Source of the DNA: Psettodes erumei | Lineage: Eukaryota > Chordata > Actinopteri > Pleuronectiformes > Psettodidae | Length of the DNA stretch: 64,000 nucleotides | Direction: 5' to 3' | Assembly (NCBI GenBank): GCA_016785225.1 | Contig: JAFBJZ010000616.1 | Location: 2,221,001 to 2,285,000 of the forward strand | Part shown: piece by piece, positions 11,501 to 26,300 of the stretch | Numbering within the stretch: position 1 is the first letter of the stretch | Layout: each line of letters opens with the position of its first letter | The notes under the pieces: model-generated | Told to the model about the DNA's origin: nothing | What the model saw: only the letters and a program-made list of their open reading frames with translations | Databases searched by the model: none | Position numbers and translations under genes: made by a program

Positions 11501-14500
11501 TGAGTGACTACTTTACATGGTACTTTCGGGCTGATCACAGTGCCCGTTCACTTTGCATCGCTTCTTCCTTTTTTTTTTTTTGCATTCCTCAGGAGTGAAA
11601 TTGTAAGGCCTTTTCCCTTGTTTGCAGTCTCTTTCCATCATCCAACATTTTTTTCCTACTTGATTCCAATTTATCATATTTCTACTCCAATGTTTTTTTC
11701 TCTACCAGCAGCAGAGTTTCTGTCCTGCAAAAGTTGGGTTTTCATTTGCTTTCCAGCTTGTCAAATTGTCCAGTAGTTTCCTCTGTCTTAATGTGGTTGT
11801 AGGTTCCTTCTTAATTTCATCCCATTAATCACAACCAGAGATTCTAAAGATTTATTATCTCATCAAAAAATAAAAAGTGGGGAAATTTGTCGTGAAGGTG
11901 ACTATTTTCATTCCTTTTTTTCCTTCCTTTTCTAGACTCCTTTCCCCCCTTTCCTCGTCACCATTCACTCGTTGTCACTCCTCATTTACCTGATTGAGCT
12001 CACCTGGTCATTCTTATTTAAAGACTGCACTCCCTCTCCTTTGTTTCTTCACAGTTGCATAGGGAGGCAGTGTGGACAAAACACACATGGGGGTGTGTTT
12101 TTTTTTTGTTTTTTTTTTAGAATATTAAACTTATAAAGTTCATTTTACAATACTGTGCAAAAGTCTTGGGCCAGTATAAGATAGATAATTTAGTGATACT
12201 ATATTAACTATTTCTAATGTCTTAATTGGAATACAAGCAGAAAATACAGGAAATATGTATGCAGTGTTGAAAAACAGAATATTTTCAGAAAAAAACGCTT
12301 CTCCAGGGTAAAGTGTTAAGTGTGACCTCCCTTTACACTTGAACAAGCAGCAGGACCCTTGCTTGATCAGAAATGGTCTTTTAAGAAGGGTAGCAGCCAA
12401 GAAACCACTTTTTTTCAGGAGGGGAACAGGGTGAAAAGGCCCAGATATGCTAAAGCTCACGACGACTGGAATGAAGAGCAGGAAAAGCTGGTGGTGGCCT
12501 AAGACCTTTGCACAGTACTGTAGTTTGAAAAATAAACCTTTGGAGCTGGCAGAACAAAGTTTCCTGTGGCTGTTTTAAGGCATTCTGACCAATGCCACAT
12601 GATGGTTACCCTTTCTTCTGAACCGTCAAGTGACAAAGTTAGTTGAATCCTTGTGTCTGATTGGCTATTCCTTCCTTTGCCCTGCCCACCTCCACTTCTA
12701 CAGGGGAACCCACTTATTAAGCCCGATTGCCCCTGCTCTCAGGTCTGTGTGGACACAAACAGATGAAGTCAAGCTTCCATCAGAAAAAAAATCTGCAAGA
12801 GGAAATTTTAATTCATGTGGGTTTCCATTCAGTAATGTAAGTTAGTTCATGAAGAACCCGTGGCAGATCAACAGATCTGATGTATTTGCCTGTCACCATT
12901 TTTGCACCGTCATGCTTCATGTGTCATGACTTATTCACCAAGTGTGTTTACATCATACGTTATGGCATTTTGCTTTTATCGCTGCACCGATGCTGCCATC
13001 TCAGCCAAGCATGAAAACTTTTTTGGGAGAGATATTTTGACTTTTTTGGGGGGACAAATTTCTACTCTAATTTTTTTAATTTGTGAACACACGTGGATGG
13101 AAACAGATTTTTAAGTTTGTTAACTTTCTTTGACTGCCTGGTTAGCTTTGTTCATAATTTTTACTATTAATGTATAACATCTTTTATTTTCCAGCACAGA
13201 TTTCTCCATCGTCCACCTGAGCAGAAGTTTTTATCAGGCAGAATCTCTGAAAACATGTGTGCATGGCCTTTAAAGGTTACTCTTACACCTTGTTATAAGT
13301 GAGAGGGAATATCTTGGTAAATGAAAAGGAAAGGAAATGTTTTTTTCACTCCTAAATTGATTTTTTAGCATATTTACATATTTTTAACATTTATAATTCG
13401 TGGAACTTTGATTAAACGAGACCCAGATGTTGGTGACATGTAATTCCAATAGTGTAAGAAGCAATCTGGTTCTGCTCAGTCTAGATCCATTAGTTTTGGG
13501 TTCTTCTGCTGGAGCTGTTGAATTGTTATCTGTTGAACCTTTGACTCCCTGAAGCTTCTCTTTTCCTCTTTTTGACCTTTTCTGATGTCACCAAAGAAAG
13601 GTTTTTCTCGACAGCAGGTAGATTTCCTGTTAAGGATATCAACCCTGTGATCTTTATAACTGAATGATGTCCAACCACCAGGGCTGCGACCCACAGATTT
13701 ATTCCAGACAACTCTGCCCAAATGTACCCGGTAAACAGTGCACCACAGTGGAGCTGTTAGCGATTATAATAAAGCATTAAGGGAGGATAAAACACTGAAT
13801 AGGGGAAAAAAAGTTTGAAAAGCTAATTTGCCTTTAATTACCGGTTGAAGCTCATTACAGCTTGGCAATTTAACGCAGAGGAGGCAGAGGGGGTACCTGT
13901 TTTTCATTGCTCTTCTGTCGGTGTGATTAAAATGGGTGGTTGTGGCATCGTCCCACACCATCTTAATTACCTTTACTGAAATGGCATAACCCATAATTAC
14001 AATTACAGACTTGCAGGGTTGCCGATTGCACAGTTGATTACCAAGGAACTCTGCCAGTAATACTGCTCTCTCACAGGATCCAAACCCTTAAAAACAATAG
14101 GGCTCATTTTATAAAGGAGGTAAAATATTATATTTCATAAAGTACAGCACATTTTGCACGCCGATAGCTTCCTTTTCAACTTTTCTCAAACGTTAGAAAG
14201 ATAGAGAAGTAATACATTTAGGCTTCTTTTTTTCCTCCCACGCTCCACAGAGCAGAAATTACCAAAGGCTGCTTGCTCACTGTAAACATTTACCATGACT
14301 GTAGTTTTAGATTCTGAATGGATGGATGTCTGAGCTATTCACCAAATCCTCTACTCTGCAATTTCCCCCCCTGACATCTATCTTAAGATGGAGTCAGATT
14401 CAATCTCCACTGACACCCCCAGACAAAGGCTCAGACAAAGACAGGGAGAGACAAACACAGTGTGTATGTGTGTGTGTATATGGTGTCATTTTCATTAAGC

Positions 14501-17500
14501 ATTAATGGCTGTGGGACTGCGGATTCAGCTCGGACTCATTAAATTTGAGTCCCTTAACCCTGTGCAGCTTGAGAGAAGGGACTGCAGAAATAGAAACTCA
14601 GAGCAATGTTTACCAAGTCATTTGCACTTCATTCACATCACACTTTTGTGACGTCCAGGCTTACTTGCTAACATCTTTCAAGCTTAATTTTTCAAAAACA
14701 ACACAAACATCATTATCCACAGCCAACTCTCATATCTATAATTGTGGGGTTTACCACAAGCACTGTTATCTACTGTATTATCAAATACAGACAAAAAGTA
14801 GAAAGCACTCTGAGAGCACAGATCTCCACCAAGGCACTTAGTGTCCCAGTATCAGGAGCTGGATCAATTCATGATATGAGAACATTGTTATAGTGCCCCA
14901 CCACACCCTAGAAGTCAAACTGAGGACCTGCTGCTCAGGAACCTATAAGTCCACGTGGTATGCACCCTCACATCACTTATTTCAAATCATCTTACCCTAT
15001 CTCGCATTGGTGTGGGGAAACACCATCCTGGAGTCAATTCATCAGTCTGGACTCTGAGCTGACTAAAAATCCTGGCTCCGGGGCAGTCATAGATCACAAT
15101 GTAGTGATGTCACTTTAATTTATGGCTGCAAATATAGTTGTTTTTCTTGTCTATGGTATGTTTTGATTACTGGACTAATTGTTTGGTCAATTAAAATGGT
15201 GAAAAACACCATTCACAGCTTCCCAGAGCCTAAAGCAACATCAAATTTACATACTAATTTTGACCACCAGTAGAACATTAAATAATTTACAATGATGTAA
15301 AACAGAAAAACAAAGTAAAAACCTGACATTTGAGAATGTTGAACCAACAAATATTATATTTCCTTGATAAACCTCAGTCATATTCTTCATCTTCTTGCAT
15401 CTCATAGTCATATGATACAGCATTACTTTCTTACAGAATTCCTGTATATTCACTGTGATTGATGCAGTAACACCCTCACCTGTCCTTGCCCGTCTCCTTC
15501 TTGAAGAGCTCGTCAAACTGCAGCATCTTCTGCCAGGAGATGATGTAGACTTTGAGTTTGGGCAGCACCTGGTTCATCAGCCTCAGGTTGTTGTAGACCA
15601 GGCCCTTCCCGTCGCGCCGCATGTAGCTGCTGGGGCCCCAGAAGATGAACACTGTGTCCTGGCTAGCGTTGAGCAGCTCGTGGCGGCTCCGCAGGACTCT
15701 CTGCATGCTGGAGTGAGCGATGACGCGCAGGGAGGTGCGGCGGCCGACGTCGTGGCCGTAACCCCTGGCGGTGGGAGCATCGTTCATGCGGATGACGCAC
15801 TCGGCCCGGTCGATCTCTTCACCCCGGCCCCCTCCGATGAGGTGACCTGAGCTGGTAACCAGGGCGCAGGTCTGGCAGTGCATCCTCAAAGGCTGATTGA
15901 TTGAGGCAGGAAAGAAAAACACAGGAATTAAGCAAAAACAGAATAAATAAAAAAATTCTCTCTCAAATAGCTGATCTGCATCCAAATATTTGGCCTCTCC
16001 ATCCCTTGTGGAGGCACCGGCAGAACTGCCAGCAGAATTTCTCTGTTAATTTTACACCCTATTAATAATAAAGTCCAGAAACTTTTTTTTCAGAAGTCAA
16101 AAATATCCTTTAGCCCTGGTTTGTACAGAATATGCAAATCAGGCATAAATGCACACCTAGAGGAATTATGGTAAAAAAAAAAAAAAAGCTTCACTATAAG
16201 TTTAAGGCAGAAAATGCTTTGTTGACAAATGGGTAGCAACAGAGGCTCCTGGGGATGTGTAGCTTGTCATTTTGCTTTGCGACTGGTAGAAACCCTGGGG
16301 TCTCACAAAGGATTCACCTTAAATCTTTCTCCCACTTGCACACAACAGAGGAGTGTGTGTTTACCTCCAGAACTCTCGATCTGATGCATGAAGCAGGGAA
16401 GTTTTAGCTCAGAATATACAGGGCACTTTACAAAAACTGAGAAAACACTCCTTTGAGGTTCTGGTCCATGTTGACATGACATCACAATCTCCAGTGATAC
16501 CACATCCCGAAGTTTCCTGTCAGATTTAAGTCCGGTGACTGATGGGGTCAATAAAGATCACTCAACTCATTGTCATATTTCATAAAACAGTTAGAGAAGA
16601 CTTTTGCTTCGTTGGCTCATTATCATGCTGGAAAGTATCCATTAGAAGAACATACTCAGACAGGCGGCATTCAGACCATGACTGATTGATACTTAGGGGC
16701 CAGGTGTGTGTGCCAGGTGAAGTGCAGACCTGGTCTCATGCTGTTGTAGCCCACCCACCTCGAGGTTGGACATGTTGTGCATTCTGAGAGGCTTTTCCTG
16801 CTTCACCACAATCATAAAGAGCGGTTATCTGAGGGACCGTAGCTGCCGTAAAGATCCCGATTATCTTTTCTTTTTCCTTCTCTTCCTTTCCTCTCCCCTC
16901 CTCAGCAGCAATTGGTTGGAGTTCACTCGTTGTCACTCCTCATTTACCTGATTGAGCTCACCTGGTCATTCTTACTTAAAGACTGCACTCCCTCTCCCTT
17001 TGTTTCTTCACAGTTGCATGGTGAGGCCGTGCTGGTGGAAGTTTCTTTAATTATCCAATATTCATATGTTACATGTCCATTTTGGTTTACATTAGAAGTT
17101 ACTCAACCTTAAGTTAATGTAGACATTTAGACTAATTATAATTATTGTCTAAGCTTTAATTCCATATTTCCAACCCCTGTATGTATTTGCTTTTGTGCAA
17201 AATTAAAATGATGAAGTTCATTCTAGCTTCAAGAATAGCAACGTTTCCTGGGGCTGTTTTTAGGCACGCCTCATGATGATAGTTACCCTTTCCTCTGAAG
17301 CCCCTATCTAACAGTAGCCTCTCTGTTATCTTCAGCCTGTCTGGTAAGCTTCAGAGACTGTTTCAATGAGTGCAATCCCAGGAGATCACAGTTTCACAAA
17401 TACATCTGATGTTTGATTTAAACATGAATGGAGGCTCCTGACCTTGTGTCTGCATGACATCAGGCAGTGCACTGCTGCCACAGAATTGGCTGCTTGGATA

Positions 17501-20364
17501 ATTGCATGAATAAGCAAGTACACAAGAGTTCCCGATGAAGTGCTTGTGTTTTAGTCTTCTGCGATAGTGAACATATTTGAGTTTTGGTTGTTGGTTGGAC
17601 AAAACATATATGAAAATGTCAACTCCGACTCTGAAAATTATGACGGACATGTTTCTCTATTTTCTAACAGAGAGATTGATCACAAAAAAGTCATAACTGC
17701 ATCTAGAATTTCATTGGGCACACATTGTTGGCCTGTTCTTCCAAATGGAACATATGGTATTTTGTTGATTTTTAATGGCATTTGTGGCTTTTTTTTTGTT
17801 ATACATACATTAGAGGTATAACAATTGTACATGTATGCTTAGCCTCTTATTTTTCTTTACAGCATGCTCATGTGAGGCTGTGCCTGCACATGAATCATTA
17901 ACACAGACCTATTTGTGTATGTTAAGCTGCTCTACATGTTGCTGGTGTGTGTTAGGCTGCTGGACGTGTTGTTTGTATGGAGCGTATGTGGGTGTGCCTG
18001 GGTCTTCAGCACTGAGAATCAATGACAAGGATACATGGGCTGCAGAACCTTCTAATGTGCCCTGAAATATCTCCCCCAGCAGAAAGATGCTGGTTATTTA
18101 CATCCTTCCAGCCATAACACTTTCACATTTTCATGACATTAACAAGAACAAATGATGATAGCTAGATGTATGTGAGTGAGGGTGGGGGTGGACATGTCAT
18201 TATCGTCCTCATCTGCTGACTTTGTCTTAGTGGCAGATTACCAGGCTCATCTGGCTAATGAGACTTCAGTGGGCAGGAAGAAAGGGAGATGGAGAGATGG
18301 GGTAAAAGGTGGGAAAGAGAATGAGGCAGAGAGAAGAAAAGAGGAGTGTGAGTGAGTGAGTGGGAAGTGATAAAAAAACACGGAAAAAGAAATGATGGCG
18401 AAAGAGATATATCGAGGCACGAGAGCCACCCCGGTGCCAAAGTGTTTGATGAAACGTTGAGCTAATGAGGTCCTGGCAGTCTACAACATCACCAGCAGCA
18501 GCGGCATCCATCCATTCCACCCCCACCCTCCACCCCCTTCTCTCCCCTGCCCTTCCCTCTCCCACCTGGCAGTGCCTTGACAGCCAATCTGGCTGCAGAG
18601 CTACGGCACCAGTGGAGCAGGTCAGAAATCCCATTTTCACCCAGGGGCTTTTAAGTGGCTCCGCAGACCCCATTCTCTCTTCCTCTGTCTGACGAAGAAT
18701 TTAAGTGGGCCTTGCTGGGTGGAATTGGCCTCTTCAGGGAACTTGGTCAGGCTATTACGGAGAAATAGGCTGGATGGTCTGGACAAGGCTCTCCATTTCA
18801 GCCGGAATTACGTGACCCATCCAATGCAGTGGCTTGGGTTGACACGATGCAGTCAAGGTAAAAAGCGCAAACATGCCTCAGAACTGGCTGCGAGGGTTTC
18901 CTGACTCCAGTCAAAATTTTACTCTGTTCAATGATTCATGCAATAAATAGTTCATAATTCAAGACACATCTATCATTTATGTATTTGAAACCACTGGCTT
19001 TGTTCTTCTAAACTGAAAAAACCCTTTGATCATAACTGAAAGATTTACCACATCTAAACTGTGAGTGTTAAGTGTTAGAGTTTTCCATCAGTTACCTGAT
19101 GAAAGCTTTGATCAGTAATGCACCCTAGTGATTTTTTCAAACTAAGTAATATATTGCGATCTCTGTTAGGCTTTTTGTTTGTCTGACACGAGGTGTAGGA
19201 ATAGATATAAGAAAGGATAGAATATGAAAAATGTAGAAAAATTACAATTCACAGTCATGCACCATGAGTCTGTATTTCATCTGCAAATTGAATGAGGTCT
19301 GGTTGGAAATGGATTTAGAGGTCATTCACAAATAACTGATGGTGATATGTGATGCAGTGGTGTTGTTCATGGCATAAAATGCAGAACATTATGCATAGAT
19401 GTGTGTGTGTGTGTGTGTGTGTGTGTATTTGTGTAAAGTAACTCAGTACATAATATTCCTTTTTCTCCAGCATTGTTCCCCTGCCCAGTGTAACTCAACA
19501 ATACACCAATATGTATTACCCATTGGAAATCATCTCACAAAATTACAAATTCATTTCTCCTTTCATAATGAAATTCTCCGAGTAACCTTGTCCCACTTGT
19601 AGCACACACCAGGAGCCTGCCCTGGTTTCATTAAGCCCATCCATCCACAGCGGCCTAATAAAAGCACAAAAACACCAACATGCAGGCGGAAGACGGCCTG
19701 TCACATCTCTGCTCTGCATGCCGGAGAGACAACCCAGACAGTGGGAGCCGCCCTCCTCTGTTTCCTCATTCTGTCGGCATCTGTGCCCTCCTCCTCTTCC
19801 CAGCGAGCCTGTCCAGCGTGAACCGTCACCGCCCGCCCACTGCTCGCCCTGCCTGACTCCCTGACCCAACGTAACATGGCTGTCAGAGCAATGGGGATTA
19901 ACCTTGAGAGAAGAAGGTGGGGTGCGGGGTGTGGGGGTGAGAGGGTGAGGGAGCTGGGCCCCAGACCACCTTCGGGGCTGTATGAGAACTAATAGAGTCG
20001 AGTTGGGTGATGGGTGACCGAAGAGAGATGTTCGGCTACAAGGCAAGTCTGAGTTTTTGCTATGGGAAATATATATTTTGTTGTTATTAAGTGTTATTAA
20101 GGCTGTACATGGCCTATGTTAATGAGTGATATTTGGAGACCACATATAAGGGTTTGTAATCAAACAAGAGAGGGGCAATATAAACTATAGAAGACTATAT
20201 AATCCCACATTATTACGATGTGAGTGTAACTGGGAGAGATTGTGCAGGTCGGCCAGTGTGATTGGCACTGAGGTCAGCCCTCAGAGCCCTTCATTACCCA
20301 TGAGTAACACAGGCAATAATTAATGGTTAAAACTCACATGGGTGTGAAATCAACTTTAATCCCC

Positions 20365-20395
<31 letters not shown>

Positions 20396-23300
20396 ACACA
20401 CACATCCATTCCCCAAACAGCTCAGTACCCTAAGGAAAAGTCATACTTACACTGCAGGCAACCATTATGCCCCAATACGCCATTCCTCCTCTGAGCGGAG
20501 AAATAGCATTTGAGTGTTGTTATTGATTTTGCGTGGGCGAATGCAGCGGGAAGAAGGGATCGAGTGGCGGCTTAGTGAGGATGCTAGGTCTTCAAGGATG
20601 CGAAATGGAGGATATGGCGGGTAAATGTGAGTGCTGAGCGGCACCAATCATCCAGCTCAGCAGGGTGTTGTCTGGCTGTCTGGTATGACCAAGAGAAGCC
20701 ACGACAGAATGGAGCGTTTCCCAGCTTCCTCTGTGCTGACCTTTAGGCTTGTCAAACACGCCTTTGTTTTCTACAGCCCCCTCGGAGACAAGACTTATAC
20801 CCACGGTCGGAAATGAACAGTGACTTGAAGCTCTTAGAAATGCTCTTGAAAGGTCTTAAAAAGCGAAAGAACCGCTTCTGACCTAATACTGTATACTTAT
20901 ACTATAAGTATCTTTTATTGCATGCCCCCTGCTTATGTTCCGCTGACTGTGATGCAACTGCAACATTTGTCCTCCGTGTCCCATTGTTGACAAGTGGCAT
21001 AGGTTTTGTGATACATTGTACTGCACTTCACTTGTATTCCCTACAATAACTTATATTATTTATATTGTGACGGGAGCAGCAATGGAAAGGTCTGCCTTGG
21101 CTCGTTAGTAGTGAACGTGAGACTTTCCATGACTGTCACCATATTTCTGCTGTTTTATTCACTGGGACAGAGCGTACGATCCTGAGGGGGAACACGAATG
21201 TGCACACCAAATGTCATGGCAATCCATCCAGTAGTAGTTATGATCTTTCACTCCAACCCACAAATGTCATCGACCCTCCTGGTGGTGCCAGCAGAAAATT
21301 CACTGGATCATCACAGTCATTACATTTCTTCTGGGAACCTTGATCATCCATACAAAATTCCCCTTACACGGCAAGAAAACTAAACCAGCAAACGACAGCA
21401 GTAGCAACACAGAGCAAACTATACTATAAACAAATCCTCGAACACAACAAGCATCAGTAGAGAGTTTTGAACAGACTGGTTGTAGTAATTGGAAACCACA
21501 ATCTTCTGTAAAGCCAGCTGTTTCTCACAGCGTGGTTAAAACATATCACACTGGGAGGAATCCAGGGTATATTTGCAATGCTAATATAGTATTTCATCAT
21601 ACAGTAAAATTGCCTGTGACCATAAAATAAAAAAATCCTGACAAGAATCAGATAAAGGGACAAAAATTCCCCTGTAAAAGAATTTAATGTCTCAAGATGC
21701 TCCCTGCTGTGAGAGCCAAAATGTGCAATACACGATAGTAGATGATTAAAAGGAGAGGAAGGGGGTGGCGGTGTGTGTGGGGGGGTGAGGATAAAGAAAT
21801 GAAATTGACAGGGATATAGAGGGCGAAAAGGGCAAACGAATGGAGAATTAAGGAACGGGGGAACAAAACATTTGTTAGAGTCGAGGGCAGCATGGGTGAA
21901 TGGATGGGAGGGGCTGCGCGAGTACAGTCACCAGTTGGAGTAAAAGTAAAAAGTTATGGCCGCGAAGGCGCTCTGATTAGTGGAGAATCAAACCTGCTTC
22001 GATTGTGCTGATGAGTCTTGGCACGCACAAAGACACACACATATACACACTCCTGCAGATTGAGTGCTGCAGGGCATAGTCAGCGGAGGAAGGCTTATTT
22101 GGAGCCGTTTGTCCAGCGCGCGTTTGACCAGTCATTAGACAGAGCCGAGCTGGTAAGTGAGCGCCGCCGAGGGCTAATGAAGACGAGGAGAGGAGGAAGG
22201 AGGACGGAGAGCGGAGAAGGGGTGGGTGGGCATCGAAACAGGGGCAATTAGGGATTCCAGTGGTCAGCAATCATACTCCAGGTTGACAGCTCCTGCCGCG
22301 CTGACGCTCTGGTCTTAATTAGGGCAGAGTTTTCTCTGAGCACCTAGAAGGGAAGACATCTTTGATGGAGGGCAATTATCTTTTTCAGAAAAAAAGCACC
22401 TGACCCAAAAAGGAAGTTAATGAAAATTTATTGATGGAGGTCGGGGGTGTTTTTTGGGGGGCGATAAGTGACATGGCTGATGATCTTGTTAGGAGGGCAC
22501 TGGTTGAACCAGGGGCTGATATCATCGACAGCGTTTGAAGAAGAGGGGAGATTGGCGGCAGAGCTCTGATCTTCAAAGCAAGCAGGAGTGTAAAGAGGGC
22601 TCTTCACTGTGTGTGTGTGTGTGTTAGTGTGAATGTGTGCACGCTGTATGTGTGTGGGACAGAGAGAGAGATTCAACACAGATAGTGCCACGGAGAGAGG
22701 ATTTAATGATTTAATGTGTGCCTGTGTGCACATTTGTGATCAAAGTGAAAGTGTATGGCCTTTGGAGAGGAATGCAACAGTTTAGAGGACATCAAAACGA
22801 GCTTCTCTCTTTCACACACACACACACATACCAACAGAGCAAAAACACTCCTCAGCAAAATACATCTGCCCCTTTTTGAGCAATCCTACAGACAAAAATG
22901 CAAATTATTCAGCAGCCTGACAAGTGTGAGCCAAGACTTCATGTTGTTTCTGTTCATTTACAAAAGAACAAATAATAGAGGATTGCTGTGGTCTGAGAAA
23001 AAAAAAATCACTGATTAGGATAAAAGTTGTGTAAAACTAAAATGTGTCATTGTCTGCTAACAAAAAAAAAATTTGATGACAAACTGGTGAATAATGGAGG
23101 AACAAGGTTCATGGAAGGAGGACAGAGCTTTTATAGTGAAGTTGACGCCGATGTCACGCTACTTAACTTTAATACCTAAATAAAAACATACCATCCCTGT
23201 CCCGCGAAAGCCACGCATCTCCAAAATATAAAAGTATCATGAGCCCATAAAAACAGTCTTGTTTATGTTCAGCAGCAATATTTTTTTCTAATCGTTTTTT

Positions 23301-26300
23301 TTATAGAAAGCAGGAAAAGGCATACAGTAAACAGTGTGTGGGGGTTGTTCCCCTGTGCAAAAGTCGGGTGAAATGTCAGAAAAACAGGTGAGACGAAAAA
23401 CAACACTGTTTTACCAGTGACAGTAACAGTAAAGTTGTGATGCAACTTTCTGTTGAATAACCCTGTGTTTTTGTTTTCTTTTTTTCTCACAGCACCAGAG
23501 CCCTCTGAGAAATGAATCATGCAGTGCATGTTTGGGCTCAAACAGAGGTGTCGGGGGAGGTGTGTAGAAAACAGGCCATTTCATGTCCACGATGGATTCT
23601 TTTAACCATGAAGAGAGTCTTTCCCTCACCCTTAACCAAGAAGTTTTAGTTACTTTAACATAACAACATAATTTCATTATTATCTTAGAGTCATACAGAG
23701 TTTATTTAGGCTCCATCACAAGGCTCTCTGGCCTTACGTACCCGCTGTCACTTTGACAACACCATCACCTCTGTGCCACTTTCTCAACAAAGCCCAGACA
23801 CACTGCTACAGTACTTCACTGGACTGCATTTTATTACAAAGGTGTTGCTATTATTGTGTCCACCCACACTGGAACCACAGCTTGGTTTTCTGTCTAGCAC
23901 TCGTCTCCCTTCTCCCCGATCAAACACCTCTGCAGCTCGTGTGCAGCGCATCTCTGCCCCGAGATCAGGACTTTGTGTCGTTAGACCTGAACTCTCCTCG
24001 CCACCGCCGGCAGAAGGTGAAAAGAACAGCGCTGCACCCTTTTCGTTCTCCATCCTTTCTCCCAGATAAGAAGTGAACCTCCTTCCTCACCTCGTCCAGT
24101 GTGGGTGACCCAGAGGAGAGAACAAGCAGCTCCTCTTGCTGTGAGTTTCTATTAGTATGAGCAGCTGGAAAGGCCGAACCCAGGCAGCCCGACGTGTCAA
24201 GCCGGTGGGAGGGTGGAGACAATTGGGTTGCAGCTTGTTACAGCACACACTCCTTTGCCTTAATTGCCTCCATATCAGCCTGCTAGCTGTTGGTGGGTGC
24301 AGGCTGTACAATGAGGCAGCCATTGCTTGTCCCTATAACCTCCACCCAGATAGCAGAGGAGAGGAGTGCTGCTGTGAGAATCCAACAGACACATCCCTGT
24401 AGGAGTGATTGGCTTGGCATGAATACAAAAGATGAGGTGCAATTTACCAGGTCAAAGAATCTCCTTCTCCCCCAGTTTTAGCTCTGAAATTGGAGTGGGA
24501 GGAGGTGAGTGGAGGAGATAGAAGAGGAAAAAGGCAGGAGGAAATGACAGGGGGACATTAGGAAGAGAGGAAAAAGATGGTGAAGAGAGAGAGAGAGAGA
24601 GGGCAATGGAGGGGGTGAGAAACAGAGCTGGGCTGGGGGTAAAATGAAATTCAATCTGATATAGGCGAAAAAGAGGAGCAAGAAGAAGGATTAGAGAAGG
24701 AGGCACTTCGGAGACCAAGAAATGTATGGCAGGACCTTCAGAGACACAGGCGGGGACTTCAGGGGCATCCTTTGATGAGGAAAACTCAGGAGTGCAAACT
24801 ATTCTCCTACCCAGCTGATAAGGCGACAGCTTCACAATCATCATTAAAACATCCGCAAGTTCTCCCCACCCGGGCGCAAAGTCAGTTCCGCGTTGGTGGA
24901 ACTCACGGCAGCCTTCATCAGCACCTCGCTTATTGATCTGCCGGTGCTGACATGTTTCCCATAATCCTCTCAGGTTGGTTGTTGGGGGACTGATAGGCAT
25001 GGTTAACGCCCACAGAGCGGCGTGGTAAACAGTGGAATCGATGACGAGAAGATGATCTTGTTAAGAGGAGTCTGGCGAGAGCAATGAGTTGGAGGAGATG
25101 TCTGAGCGCTGGGCGTGTGCGTGCCACAACTTCACTTTCACATCACGTCCACCGCTGCACCGCAAAAGTCCCTTTTTCTACTCAAGATACCGAGAGTCGA
25201 AAATGAAGCCGAAAGATAAAAGGTGCAGCATAATCCTAGCGTTGGCGCCGAATATATGCATGGGCAGGGACAGTGGGAGGGAAATTTGAATATGGCACTC
25301 AGACAAACTGTTAACCGTTAAACTCGAGATGACAAGTTTGTTGCGAACAAGGGCAAACAGGCAATTTTCACACCAACGCAAAAACTTCTCCTTCCAGACT
25401 GGGGACTGGCTGTTACATCTCTTGTGCGAGTGTAATAAATCCCGTCAAACTAAATCCCAAAGGACCAATTACTATTGTGTTCTCACAATATAACAACAAG
25501 CCCAAGAAAAACAAAAAGGAGACATCAATAATACATCACCAATACTGCGGTCTCTGTGCGGGGGAAAAGCTGCGCTTCCCTCTGCAAACATTTTCAATAG
25601 CAAATATTCAAGTTGGAGTGTGTCCATTATGTGCTGGAACAGAGGATAAAGAGAGACAGTAACCAAAAGGGGTGTGTGTTTGGGTTATGTGTGTGTGCGC
25701 GCGCGTGAGTGTATGAAACAGCAGCTGTCAGTGACAACACTCGTCAAGCAGGAAGAATCTCCTGGGAGACGACGGCTTTCATTTTGGCAGGCAGAACACG
25801 TGAGCGTGTCTTTCAGTCTCTGTGTGCTTGTGTGTGTGTGTTGTTGTTCCCGTGTTGCATGAATGCATCTCCATAAATGGTGGAATTTAATTAATTACAT
25901 AAATACTGTATGTAGTGCGGTTAGGAGGTACTTGTATTCTAGCCAAATATTACATATTGTGCTACTTTATACATCTAGTGGACTGCGGTGTATCGTTAAA
26001 ATAAACAAATGGCAGCTGACGAAATCATCTAATGTATGTAGACTGATGAGGAAACTAATGTTCCTCAAATGAATACATGAAACAATGAGAGTTGCAAAAT
26101 TTACATCATCAATTCAATATGGTTTTCCAAGGTTTTATATTTCAAAGTTATCACCACTAGATGTTTATCTCCATGTTAACAACTCCTAATATTTGCATAT
26201 CGATAGTGCACAGAAACATATTCATTTGTGTTTTTCTGCAGATTTTTTAGGGGGAATTAGGATAAAATCAGTGCTACATTTCAATGGAAACTTGACTAAT

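Larger units (their letters stand above)
7389..15479 (-). other. st6galnac5 intron 3
   Basis: Intron of 8091 bp, GT-AG, phase 2. It holds a copy of a common fish repeat (9050-9215), a perfect hairpin (9752-9787), an LTR-like repeat split by a Tc1-type MITE (11964-12622), a short TG run (14459-14480) and a SINE-like relic (14870-14985). No additional exon recognised. Confidence 0.8.

Noticed and set aside
12140..12460. 106-codon minus-strand ORF as a possible transposase
   Set aside because: Lies inside the Tc1-type MITE but shows none of the transposase motifs (no DNA-binding or DDE blocks).
15455..15850. 131-codon plus-strand ORF opposite exon 3
   Set aside because: Exact antisense of the conserved sialylmotif L exon, which explains its openness.
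22018..22251. Open stretch followed by a GTAAGTGAG donor-like site (22152-22160)
   Set aside because: No acceptor, no homology, and on the opposite strand to the host gene; donor-like words are common.
24452..25000. 182-codon open stretch on the minus strand
   Set aside because: Created largely by a purine-rich tract (24490-24690); the predicted protein is Ser/Pro/Leu low complexity with no conserved block.
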